From: Planctomycetota bacterium
GTDB taxonomy: Bacteria; Planctomycetota; Phycisphaerae; Phycisphaerales; SM1A02
Reading direction: 5' to 3'
DNA: 64,000 nt
Assembly: GCA_003671025.1 (NCBI GenBank)
Contig: QWPW01000006.1
Coordinates: 1-64,000 of the forward strand
The translations under genes were made by a program, and so were the position numbers. A model generated the notes under the pieces. That model had not been told where the DNA came from. It did not search any database and saw only the letters and a program-made list of their open reading frames with translations. Below are positions 7,805-15,195 of this stretch, one piece after another (the stretch's first letter is position 1; the number at the start of each line of letters is the position of its first letter).

Positions 7805-8599
7805 TTACTTGTTGCCAAATCCAGGCGCGCGCGGCGCATTGATCGGCGCGCCAGGAGCGCGCTTGCCAGGTCCAGCGGGGGCGGCTGCAGGCGCTCCGCT
7901 GTCGCCAGCTGAGGCAACCTCCGTCTCTTCTGGCGTGAAGTCTTGTTGCACGACGGCGACGACTTCATCGGGCTCATTCGCCTTGGCGAGTTCAAGCTTG
8001 AGAATGTCGTACCACGCTGCGATCCAATTGTCGCCGCTGAGTTTTTCCATGATCGCTGGAGGAGTCGCGACAGCGTCAAACTCCACGCTGTCATCGGAGG
8101 CGTTGTACACCCACAGTTGCGGCTGGAAGCCGTCTGCGATGTGGAAGACTGCGAGCGAGCAGGCGTTGCCCTCTTGCGAACCGCAACGAACATCGATGCG
8201 CGTGATGCCAGCGACGTTCTTGGCGAACGCGCCTGATTCCACCAATCCATCGAGTTGAAATTGATCCGGGCCAACCATCATCGGCTTGAGCGTTTCCACG
8301 TTTCCGCGGGCAAATGCATCGAAGAATTTGAGCACTGCGATGCGCTCGACATCAGAGGATGGTGCGAGATTCTCTGGGAGATTCACGCGCTGATCGATGT
8401 CGTACTTCGACATGAGCTCCGCGATCGAAGTGAGTTCGGGCGGCGGCGGCGGGGCAGGCGCCTCGTACACCACCGGCGGCGGAGGCGGCGGTGGTGGATC
8501 GGTGCAACCAGTGAGGTTGGCGACGGCGAAGACGCCAGCAGTCGAGAGCGCGGCGAACATCAACCGCGCAGCGTTAGTTTGAAATGATGATGACTTCAT
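7805..8599 (-). CDS. Putative lipoprotein with proline-rich linker
   Basis: The product is 264 residues. A signal peptide ends in the lipobox LTGC (Cys near residue 32), followed by a run of prolines and a YEAPAPPPPP linker, then a mixed alpha/beta domain of ~150 residues and a Gly/Ala/Pro-rich tail. The start at 8599 is chosen because AGGA lies 8 nt upstream; the in-frame ATG at 8623 would run into fabD. It follows the fabD stop by 20 bases, so it is co-transcribed with fabD although no lipid role can be read from it. No known family was recognised. Confidence 0.75.
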   Translation of the reverse strand: MKSSSFQTNAARLMFAALSTAGVFAVANLTGCTDPPPPPPPPVVYEAPAPPPPPELTSIAELMSKYDIDQRVNLPENLAPSSDVERIAVLKFFDAFARGNVETLKPMMVGPDQFQLDGLVESGAFAKNVAGITRIDVRCGSQEGNACSLAVFHIADGFQPQLWVYNASDDSVEFDAVATPPAIMEKLSGDNWIAAWYDILKLELAKANEPDEVVAVVQQDFTPEETEVASAGDSGAPAAAPAGPGKRAPGAPINAPRAPGFGNK

Positions 8600-8619
8600 G
8601 TGGTTGATCCTGTGTTTCA

Positions 8620-9642
8620 TCACGCTTGATCATGCGGTTGGTCGTGTGGAACGACCTCGCAAGTTTTATCAATCCGACGCATCAGACCTTTGAGCACGCT
8701 GCCGGGAGCGAGCTCGTGGAAAGCCGTGCCCGCGCGCGTACCGTCAGCGGAGATCGCCGCGAGCAAGCTTGCACAACTCTGACTCCATCGTACAGGGCTG
8801 ACTAGTTGCTCCACAAGCCTTTGTCGAAGAAGTTGGGGATTCGCTCGCTCGTGAGGAAGCGCGGTCACGTTGGACCAGACCTCGGCCGCGAGCGGGGAGA
8901 TCGAAACTTTCGCGAGAACTTCGCGCATCGCCTCCGCGGCGCTGGCCATGAGCGGACTGTGAAACGCACCCGCGACTTGGAGTTTGGTTCCGCGGACGCC
9001 CACGTCTCCCGCGACGGTAATCGCGTTGTCACACGCCTCTACCGAGCCCGAGAGCACGATTTGCCCCGGCGCATTGAAGTTCGCGGGGACGAGAATTCCA
9101 CCCATCGCGGTGGCGCGAGCGCACACTTCCTCAGCCTGCGTTTCGTCGGCGCCAATGAGCGCAACCATCGAACCCTTCGAGGTCTCTGCGGCGTGCTGCA
9201 TGAGTTGGCCGCGACGCATCACCAAGCGCAAACCATCCTCAAACGAGAACGCGCCGCCCAGATGAAGTGCCGTGTATTCGCCCAGCGAAAGTCCCGCAAA
9301 CGCGCGCACGCGATGTGCGGAAATCGTCTCGGGCAACGCGTGAAAACACGCAACCGCCGCGGTAAACAGCGCGGGTTGGCTGATGTCAGTGCGATTGAGC
9401 AACTCTTGTGGACCGTTGAAGGCGATGTCGCTCAGCGTGCGTCCATCACATGCGCTCGCGCTGTGATAGCCGTCAGCAAAGATGCGATCAGCTTCGGCGA
9501 TCACCGCGCGCGCGCGTGGACTTCGCTCGCCCCACGCTTTGGCCATGCCCACCGATTGCGCACCTTGACCAGGACAGAGAATCACCGTTTGCACGATGGA
9601 TGAAGTTGCGGCTGGCGTGGTGGCGTTTGAAGTTGCAGTCAT
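8620..9642 (-). CDS. fabD: Malonyl-CoA:ACP transacylase
   Basis: The product is 340 residues from the ATG at 9642. It loads malonate onto ACP. The motifs are CPGQGAQSVGM at the N-terminus, the nucleophile Ser119 in AGLSLGEYTAL (a GLSLGE variant of the common GHSLGE) and the catalytic His in AGAFHSPLM. The first ~17 residues (Thr/Ala/Ser-rich) precede the family core, so the exact start is uncertain; an earlier in-frame start at 9717 would only add non-homologous sequence. It is 85 bases downstream of fabH in the same direction. Confidence 0.92.
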   Translation of the reverse strand: MTATSNATTPAATSSIVQTVILCPGQGAQSVGMAKAWGERSPRARAVIAEADRIFADGYHSASACDGRTLSDIAFNGPQELLNRTDISQPALFTAAVACFHALPETISAHRVRAFAGLSLGEYTALHLGGAFSFEDGLRLVMRRGQLMQHAAETSKGSMVALIGADETQAEEVCARATAMGGILVPANFNAPGQIVLSGSVEACDNAITVAGDVGVRGTKLQVAGAFHSPLMASAAEAMREVLAKVSISPLAAEVWSNVTALPHERANPQLLRQRLVEQLVSPVRWSQSCASLLAAISADGTRAGTAFHELAPGSVLKGLMRRIDKTCEVVPHDQPHDQA

Positions 9643-9727
9643 AGTGGCGAGGTGTTGCGAGTGAAGAGTGCGAGCGATGCGTGCGCGTTGCAGTGAGCGT
9701 GCATCGATCACGCACACGGAGCGCGCA

Positions 9728-10738
9728 TCAGATTTTCCAAACGCTGCTGGCCCAAGTCAGACCGCCACCAAACGCAACCAACATGAATGGTTTGCCGGGA
9801 GTGATCTTGCCCGCGCGCCACAACTCGTCGAGACAAAGTCCAACCGAGCCCGCGCTGGAGTTTCCGTAGCGATCGATGTTGACGTAGATCTTCGATGGAT
9901 CGATGTTCAGTTTTTCGCGCGCTGAATCGATGATGCGAATGTTCGATTGATGACACACCACTTGGCTCACATCGTCGGGCGTGAGGCCAGTCTTGGTGAA
10001 CGCGTCTTCGATCACTTCTTTGAACTTGGTCACGGCGAAGCGAAACACTTCCTTGCCGTTCATGCGCAGATTGCCCAAGCGAATGGGATTGCAAACATCT
10101 TCAGCAGGGACGTCGGCTTCGCGTCGCGGAATGTAGAGCGCGTGCCAACCCGAGCCGTCCGCGCCCATGTTTTGATAGATGCAACCAATGCTCGGATCAT
10201 CATCGGCGCGCAAGATCGCGCAGCCCGAAGCATCGCCAAAGAGAATCGACACCGAGCGATCGGTGTAGTCCACGATTGAACTCATCGCCTCGGCGCCGAT
10301 GACCGCGACGGTGCGCGCGCGGCCCGCGCGAATCATCGCTTCGCCGGTGTTGAGCGCGTAAACAAAGCCACTGCACGCCGCGGAGAGATCAAACGCCGCC
10401 GCGTTTTTCGCGCCAAGCTTGCCCGCGATACGACAGGCCACCGAGGGACAGGTCATCTCGCCCGTCACCGTGGCCACGATCACGAGATCAAGTTCGCTCG
10501 GCGCAATGCCTGCACTTTCGAGTGCACGCTCGAGCGCGAGTTGCGCCAACGTCGAGCAGCCTTGCGTGCGCAAGTCGAGCACGCGACGCTCGCGAATGCC
10601 CGTGCGCTGCGTGATCCACTCATCGCTCGTGTCGAGCATGCGTGAGAAATCATCGTTGGTCAGACGGCGCTCCGGCACGGCAGAACCGGTACCGAGAATG
10701 CGCACTCCGCACGCGCCACTAGGAAGAGCGCCCATCAT
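9728..10738 (-). CDS. fabH: 3-oxoacyl-ACP synthase III (KAS III)
   Basis: The product is 336 residues. It starts fatty-acid synthesis by condensing acetyl-CoA (or another primer) with malonyl-ACP. The triad is Cys122 in SAACSGF, His263 in CHQSN and Asn293 in GNSSAGS, all in place. Its ATG overlaps the plsX stop in an ATGA (10735-10738), showing tight translational coupling with plsX. The C-terminal GGGLTWAS motif is standard. Confidence 0.95.
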   Translation of the reverse strand: MMGALPSGACGVRILGTGSAVPERRLTNDDFSRMLDTSDEWITQRTGIRERRVLDLRTQGCSTLAQLALERALESAGIAPSELDLVIVATVTGEMTCPSVACRIAGKLGAKNAAAFDLSAACSGFVYALNTGEAMIRAGRARTVAVIGAEAMSSIVDYTDRSVSILFGDASGCAILRADDDPSIGCIYQNMGADGSGWHALYIPRREADVPAEDVCNPIRLGNLRMNGKEVFRFAVTKFKEVIEDAFTKTGLTPDDVSQVVCHQSNIRIIDSAREKLNIDPSKIYVNIDRYGNSSAGSVGLCLDELWRAGKITPGKPFMLVAFGGGLTWASSVWKI

Positions 10739-11763
10739 GCGGCGGGCTCTTGAATGGATTCGAGACGAGCATCAATGATCGCGTTGAGTCCGCTGAGCAC
10801 GAACTGTCGCGCGCGCAAGACGGCGTTGTGCATCGTGCGCGAAACGCTGGAACCATGGGAAATCAAGCATGTTCCGTTGACACCGAGCAATGGCGCGCCG
10901 CCATACTCGTGATAGTCGTGCTTGGCGTAGATCGCTTTCACCACCGGCTCAAGTCGAATCGCAAGTTCAGGATCGGTCTCGAGCACTTGCTGCGCGATCG
11001 CTTGGAACAATCCTTTGGACAAGCCTTCAGCGAGCTTGAGCATCACGTTGCCGACGACACCGTTGGTGATCACCACATCAGCATCACCGTCAAACACTCC
11101 GCGACCTTCGACGTAGCCAATGAAATTGATGTCTTCGATGCCGCGCAACAAGTCGCGGGCGAGCTTGATTTCGCTGGTGCCCTTTTGTTCTTCGCCGCCA
11201 ACGTTCATCAGCGCGACGCGAGGATTCTTGATGCCGAGAATTCCGCGCGCATACGCATCACCCATGACGCCGTATTGCGCGAGATGAATCGGCTTCGGTT
11301 CGATGTTGGCGCCGACGTCGATGAGCACGATCGGTCCCGCAAATGTCGGCACGGTGACCGCGATGCCTGGACGAATCACATTGGGCAAGCGACGCATATA
11401 CATCTGGCTCGCGGTGACGCACGCGCCGGTATTTCCCGCACTAATCCAGGCATCGATGCGATTGGGATGTTTCGGCGACGCGTACTCGGCGGCGCGCGAA
11501 ATCGAACTGTCGCGCTTGGAGCGCACCGATTCGACCGCGGGATCCGTCATCTCAATCACTTCGGAGCAGTGCACGATTTCGATGCGCGCGCCGGGGCCAT
11601 TCGCGCTGATCGAGCGATCTCTGATCGCCTCTTCAATGATGTCGCCTTTGCCAAAGAGAACGATGGTGTCCTCTGCGGGCAATTGTGCCAGCGCCTTGAA
11701 GGTGCCCTTGAGGATCTCGTCGGGCGCGTTGTCGCCGCCCATGACATCGATACCGATACGCAT
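10735..11763 (-). CDS. plsX: Phosphate acyltransferase PlsX
   Basis: The product is 342 residues. It makes acyl-phosphate from acyl-ACP for the PlsY step of phospholipid synthesis, as a peripheral membrane enzyme. It opens with the family signature MRIGIDVMGGDNAPDEILKG and keeps the SAGNTGA and FDGDADVVITNGVVGN segments. AAGGA lies upstream of the ATG. It is coupled to fabH by a 4-base overlap and preceded by rpmF after a 334-base spacer, the conserved rpmF-plsX-fabH order. Confidence 0.95.
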   Translation of the reverse strand: MRIGIDVMGGDNAPDEILKGTFKALAQLPAEDTIVLFGKGDIIEEAIRDRSISANGPGARIEIVHCSEVIEMTDPAVESVRSKRDSSISRAAEYASPKHPNRIDAWISAGNTGACVTASQMYMRRLPNVIRPGIAVTVPTFAGPIVLIDVGANIEPKPIHLAQYGVMGDAYARGILGIKNPRVALMNVGGEEQKGTSEIKLARDLLRGIEDINFIGYVEGRGVFDGDADVVITNGVVGNVMLKLAEGLSKGLFQAIAQQVLETDPELAIRLEPVVKAIYAKHDYHEYGGAPLLGVNGTCLISHGSSVSRTMHNAVLRARQFVLSGLNAIIDARLESIQEPAA

Positions 11764-12097
11764 TGCGTGAGTCCTTGAAGCTCGAGCGCTTGAGGCTCGA
11801 GCAGAGGTGCGGTCGAAGTCGGATTCGAAACCGCACGTGGCTTTCAGGTCGGCAGCGAGCGACGATCAACAACGATGCATCGCGCGCGAAGAGAACGCGC
11901 GTACTTTACGAAAGCAAGCAAAGGTCTGCGCGGCAACGAGACAGGAGTGAAGGAAGCCTTCACCGAACTGTCTTGAAAAATCTGTTGTCACGCATGCGCG
12001 CCATTGAGCTCAAGCCGCGTTTTCGCGACGCAACACGGAATCTCGATCGCGTTCAACCGCGCGAGGGCATGCGTCGCAATGAATCGCGCGCAATCAC
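11764..12097. other. Intergenic spacer between rpmF and plsX
   Basis: There are 334 bases without a credible gene. A 15-nt direct repeat lies near plsX (11774-11803). The spacer probably holds the plsX promoter; I see no convincing hexamer pair. Confidence 0.45.
11774..11803. repeat. 15-nt direct repeat upstream of plsX
   Basis: CTTGAAGCTCGAGCG and CTTGAGGCTCGAGCA are adjacent, with two mismatches, 10 bases before the plsX start. Confidence 0.65.
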
Positions 12098-12286
12098 TTA
12101 CGCATTCGGCGCTTTGCCGAGCTTGAGCTGAAGTCCAGGACGGACGAATCCGCAGGACGAGCACGCGGTGTGCGAACGCTTGGCAGCGCCGCAGTTTGGG
12201 CACAGGGTCGTGTGCGTGGACTTCAAAGCCTGATGAGCGCGACGACGACGAGTACGACCAGGCGAGCAGCGAAATGGAGGAACCAT
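12098..12286 (-). CDS. rpmF: 50S ribosomal protein L32
   Basis: The product is 62 residues. It begins MVPPFRCSPGRTRRRRAH and contains two CxxC pairs (CPNCG and CSSCG), the zinc-ribbon form of L32. The ATG at 12286 starts the family N-terminus, although no Shine-Dalgarno sequence is visible; longer in-frame upstream sequence is unrelated. It heads the fatty-acid/phospholipid gene block and is divergent from rnhA. Confidence 0.93.
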   Translation of the reverse strand: MVPPFRCSPGRTRRRRAHQALKSTHTTLCPNCGAAKRSHTACSSCGFVRPGLQLKLGKAPNA

Positions 12287-12545
12287 GGTGCAAAACTTTC
12301 GAAAGCGGCGCAGAGCGCGCCAATGAGAAAAGTGAAATCCACTCGAGAAAAAACTGTCTGCTCGATACGCGCACGTGATGTGCACGGACTCTGCAGACAG
12401 ACGGGGCAGTCTACGGAAACCTGCGTTTCTGTCAAGGAATGCAAGCGCATGCGCGCGGCGTTCGATAACCCTCACCGACCGCGGTGCACGTTTCTTGTGC
12501 GATCGAGCAGCAGACACATCAAGAGACAAGATGAGCATCTCTGGT

Positions 12546-12551
12546 TAGCCT
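12546..12551 (+). promoter_or_regulatory. -10-like TAGCCT of rnhA
   Basis: TAGCCT is followed by 7 nt and then ATG at 12559. No ribosome-binding site intervenes, so a leaderless rnhA mRNA is likely. Confidence 0.45.
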
Positions 12552-12558
12552 TGGCGCG

Positions 12559-13002
12559 ATGACGACCTTGCGACAAGTTGAGCTGTTTACCGATGGCGCA
12601 TGCTCAGGAAATCCTGGTCCTGGCGGGTGGGCCTACGTCCTGCGCGTGGATGGAGTTGAGCGCGAAGCCGCCGGTGGCGAGCCGCGCACGACCAACAATC
12701 GCATGGAACTTCTCGGGGCGATCGAAGGGCTCAAGAGTCTCGATGGGCCGCATCAAGTACGACTGGTTTCCGATTCGCAGTACCTCGTCAAAGGACTGAA
12801 CGAGTGGATCGAGGGTTGGAAGAAGCGCGGCTGGCGTCGCAAAGATGGTCCGGTGCTCAACGTCGAGTTGTGGCAAGAGCTCGATCGCTTGCGCCTGATT
12901 CATCGCATCAAAGCCGAGTGGGTTCGCGGCCATGTTGGTCACGCGGAGAACGAGCGATGCGATCAACTTGCAGTTGCCGTTATTGACCGCTACCGCCGCT
13001 GA
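12559..13002 (+). CDS. rnhA: Ribonuclease HI
   Basis: The product is 147 residues. It degrades RNA in RNA-DNA hybrids. The DEDD metal-binding set is complete: Asp12 in FTDGACSGNPGPGG, Glu50 in NRMEL, Asp72 in VSDSQY and Asp135 in NERCDQLA, with the handle-region WIEGWKKRGWRRKDG and His125 in RGHVGH. The start is supported by the leaderless -10 at 12546-12551. It is divergent from rpmF and followed by rpsL. Confidence 0.95.
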   Translation: MTTLRQVELFTDGACSGNPGPGGWAYVLRVDGVEREAAGGEPRTTNNRMELLGAIEGLKSLDGPHQVRLVSDSQYLVKGLNEWIEGWKKRGWRRKDGPVLNVELWQELDRLRLIHRIKAEWVRGHVGHAENERCDQLAVAVIDRYRR

Positions 13003-13073
13003 CAAAGTTAGTCACGATGAGCGCGAGTCGACCGCGTATCGATCACACGCTTGCGCAGCGCTGCGTCGTTCGT

Positions 13074-13079
13074 TACTCT
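13074..13079 (+). promoter_or_regulatory. -10-like TACTCT upstream of rpsL
   Basis: TACTCT in CGTTACTCTTG is 25 nt before the rpsL ATG, leaving a ~19-nt leader that contains AAAGAG. This is an example of a leadered start using the same hexamer type. Confidence 0.4.
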
Positions 13080-13104
13080 TGTCGATCCTACCCAAAGAGT
13101 ACGA

Positions 13105-13497
13105 ATGCCCACGATTAATCAGCTCGTCCGTAAGCCCCGCGTTGTCCAAGCCTCCAAGTCGAAGGTGAAGGATCTCGAAGCATGCCCGCAGAAGCGCGGC
13201 GTGTGTTTGCAGGTCCGCACCGTTACGCCAAAGAAGCCGAATTCCGCGCTCCGCAAGGTGTGCCGCGTTCGACTGACGAACGGCAAGGAAGTCACCGCAT
13301 ACATCGGTGGTGAAGGCCACAACCTGCAAGAGCACTCCATCGTGCTCGTGCGCGGAGGCCGCGTTCGCGACCTTCCCGGTGTGCGCTACCACGTGGTGCG
13401 CGGCGCGCTTGACTGCCTCGGTGTGGACGGCCGCAAGAAGGGTCGCTCGCAGTACGGCGTCAAGAAGAAGGCCGCCACGACCGCCAAGAAAAAATAA
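13105..13497 (+). CDS. rpsL: 30S ribosomal protein S12
   Basis: The product is 130 residues. It begins [12 protein letters not shown] and carries the decoding-site segments [12 protein letters not shown] and [10 protein letters not shown], where streptomycin-resistance residues lie (wild-type lysines present). The ATG has AAAGAG upstream. The usual [10 protein letters not shown] basic tail is present. rpsG follows after a 263-base structured spacer instead of immediately. Confidence 0.97.
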   Translation: MPTINQLVRKPRVVQASKSKVKDLEACPQKRGVCLQVRTVTPKKPNSALRKVCRVRLTNGKEVTAYIGGEGHNLQEHSIVLVRGGRVRDLPGVRYHVVRGALDCLGVDGRKKGRSQYGVKKKAATTAKKK

Positions 13498-13632
13498 TTC
13501 GTAGCTCGAAGCGCGATGCACTTAGTCCCTGCGACTGAGTCATCCGCGCGACGTTGATGGTTGATGAACACTCGTTCATTTCTCGATCACGCCGCGCGAC
13601 ACGCAACGACTGCGACACCACAAATCAACGAA

Positions 13633-13654
13633 GTTCCAGAGGTGGCTCTGGAAC
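13633..13654 (+). promoter_or_regulatory. Perfect hairpin in the rpsL-rpsG spacer
   Basis: GTTCCAGAG (13633-13641) pairs with CTCTGGAAC (13646-13654) over a GTGG loop. It lies ~106 bases before rpsG and has no T-run, so a regulatory leader or processing site is more likely than a terminator. Confidence 0.45.
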
Positions 13655-13760
13655 GGCAAGTAATCGCGGATCCAAACTTCGGGAATGCCCATCTCCCGTC
13701 CGCGGTGAAGACCGGTCAACGCATTAGGCATTGACCAACAGCCATCAGGAGTGACTACAT

Positions 13761-14258
13761 ATGGCACGACATTACAAGCGACCCGACGATTACTGGCTGA
13801 AGCCCGACCCACGCTTCCAGGACAAGATCCTGTCGAAGTTCACCAACTGCGTCATGATGGGCGGCGAGAAGGCCACCGCGCAGCGCGTGGTCTACGGCGC
13901 GCTCGATGCGATTCAAACGCGCCTCGACAAAGACAAGGTCGAGACCATGCCTCGCACCGCGATCGAACTCTTCCACCTTGCGCTCGAGAATGTGCGTCCT
14001 GCGGTCGAAGTGCGTTCCAAGCGCGTCGGCGGTGCGAACTACCAAGTTCCAATGCAGTTGAACCGTCGTCGCCAGCAGTCGCTCGCGTTCCGCTGGGTCA
14101 TCGACGCAGCACGTGATGAGAAGGGTCGCCCAATGCACCTTCGACTCGCGAAGGAACTGTGGGATGCCGCCAAGAACGAAGGCAAGGCCGTGACCACGAA
14201 AGAGAACACCCATCGCATGGCGGATGCCAACAAGGCCTTCGCGCACTTCGCGTGGTAA
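13761..14258 (+). CDS. rpsG: 30S ribosomal protein S7
   Basis: The product is 165 residues. S7 nucleates assembly of the 30S head. Family segments are KFTNCVMMGGEKATAQRVVYGAL, VEVRSKRVGGANYQVP and KENTHRMADANKAFAHFAW. AGGAG lies upstream of the ATG. It is slightly longer than E. coli S7 within the usual range. No fusA or tuf follows; a strong terminator ends the unit at 14326-14362. Confidence 0.96.
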   Translation: MARHYKRPDDYWLKPDPRFQDKILSKFTNCVMMGGEKATAQRVVYGALDAIQTRLDKDKVETMPRTAIELFHLALENVRPAVEVRSKRVGGANYQVPMQLNRRRQQSLAFRWVIDAARDEKGRPMHLRLAKELWDAAKNEGKAVTTKENTHRMADANKAFAHFAW

Positions 14259-14325
14259 GAGTCACGAGTCAAGTGGCGCGCGCAAGTGTGTCACCTTGAT
14301 GAGTGCAGAAGTAATTGAATCGATC

Positions 14326-14362
14326 AACAGGCACCTGGCAACAGGTGCCTGTTGTGTTTTTG
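14326..14362 (+). terminator. Rho-independent terminator of the rpsL-rpsG unit
   Basis: A perfect 12-bp stem AACAGGCACCTG / CAGGTGCCTGTT (14326-14337 and 14342-14353) closes a GCAA tetraloop and is followed by GTGTTTTT. Confidence 0.9.
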
Positions 14363-14610
14363 CTCTTTGGTTGCAGTGCTCTTTCGTGACGCGAATTGCC
14401 ACGAATGGGTCATTGCACCGCGCGCGTACTTCCGCGCGATGTGTTCATTTGTGGCTGATTTCATGGCGTTTTCGCGGCGCGTGACCTTCGCGCGCATTCG
14501 TGCCCCTCGACCACAGTTGAGTTCTTTGCAATGCCAGCCGCCAAGTCACGCATGGAGTTGCGCCCCTCACGCACGAACTCGTCCGCAGTCACTCGCACGA
14601 GACAACCCGT

Positions 14611-14616
14611 TACTCT
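14611..14616 (+). promoter_or_regulatory. -10-like TACTCT of the H-NOX operon
   Basis: GTTACTCT ends 6 nt before the ATG at 14623, placing the expected transcription start at or next to the A of the ATG. Confidence 0.5.
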
Positions 14617-14622
14617 GCGCAC

Positions 14623-15195
14623 ATGTACGGACTCATCAACAAAGCCGTCGAAGGATTGGTTCGAAGCAAGTTTGGCGATTCCGCATGGGATCGCATTCGC
14701 GCGCGCGCGGGGCTGCCCGACGAGCCGTTCATCTCGATGGAGCAGTACGACGACAAGTCGACGTATGACCTCGTTGCGGCGGCGAGCGCCGAACTGGGTG
14801 CGCCTGCAGAGGCGATTCTGCGCGAGTTCGGTCGCTATTGGACGGTGTACACCGCCGAGGCGGGCTATAGCGAACTGTTGAGAGGCGCGGGGAAATCGCT
14901 CCCCGAGTTTCTGCGCAATCTCAATCAAATGCACACGCGCGTGAAGCTCGTGTTTCCGCATCTCGCGCCACCGAGTTTTGCCGTGAGCGAAGAAACCGCA
15001 ACCAGTTTGACGCTGCACTACTACTCGCACCGCGCGGGACTTGCTCCGTTGGTCGAAGGTCTGATTGATGGACTCGGTGAACGATTCGGCGTTGCGGTCG
15101 AGTCGCGGACGGAACGCATCGAGAGCAGCAACGGTCAAGCGGCGCATGATTGTTTCCACCTTTCGTGGAAGCCGCGAGTCGGGACGTCTGCGTGA
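14623..15195 (+). CDS. H-NOX heme nitric-oxide/oxygen sensor protein
   Basis: The product is 190 residues, the full length of a stand-alone H-NOX domain. It starts MYGLINKAVEGLV, as H-NOX proteins do. His104 in NQMHTRVKL is the expected proximal heme ligand, and Tyr133-Ser135-Arg137 in YYSHRAGL form the YxSxR motif that holds the heme propionates. In this family NO binding breaks the His-Fe bond and changes the activity of a partner kinase. The stop overlaps the start of the adjacent HNOBA kinase (GTGA at 15192-15195), so the partner is almost certainly that kinase. The start is supported by a leaderless -10. Confidence 0.93.
   Translation: MYGLINKAVEGLVRSKFGDSAWDRIRARAGLPDEPFISMEQYDDKSTYDLVAAASAELGAPAEAILREFGRYWTVYTAEAGYSELLRGAGKSLPEFLRNLNQMHTRVKLVFPHLAPPSFAVSEETATSLTLHYYSHRAGLAPLVEGLIDGLGERFGVAVESRTERIESSNGQAAHDCFHLSWKPRVGTSA

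Larger units (their letters stand above)
14259..14622. other. Intergenic region after rpsG
   Basis: It contains the terminator at 14326-14362. Between 14363 and 14610 I see no credible gene; the end of the region carries the H-NOX promoter. Confidence 0.5.
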
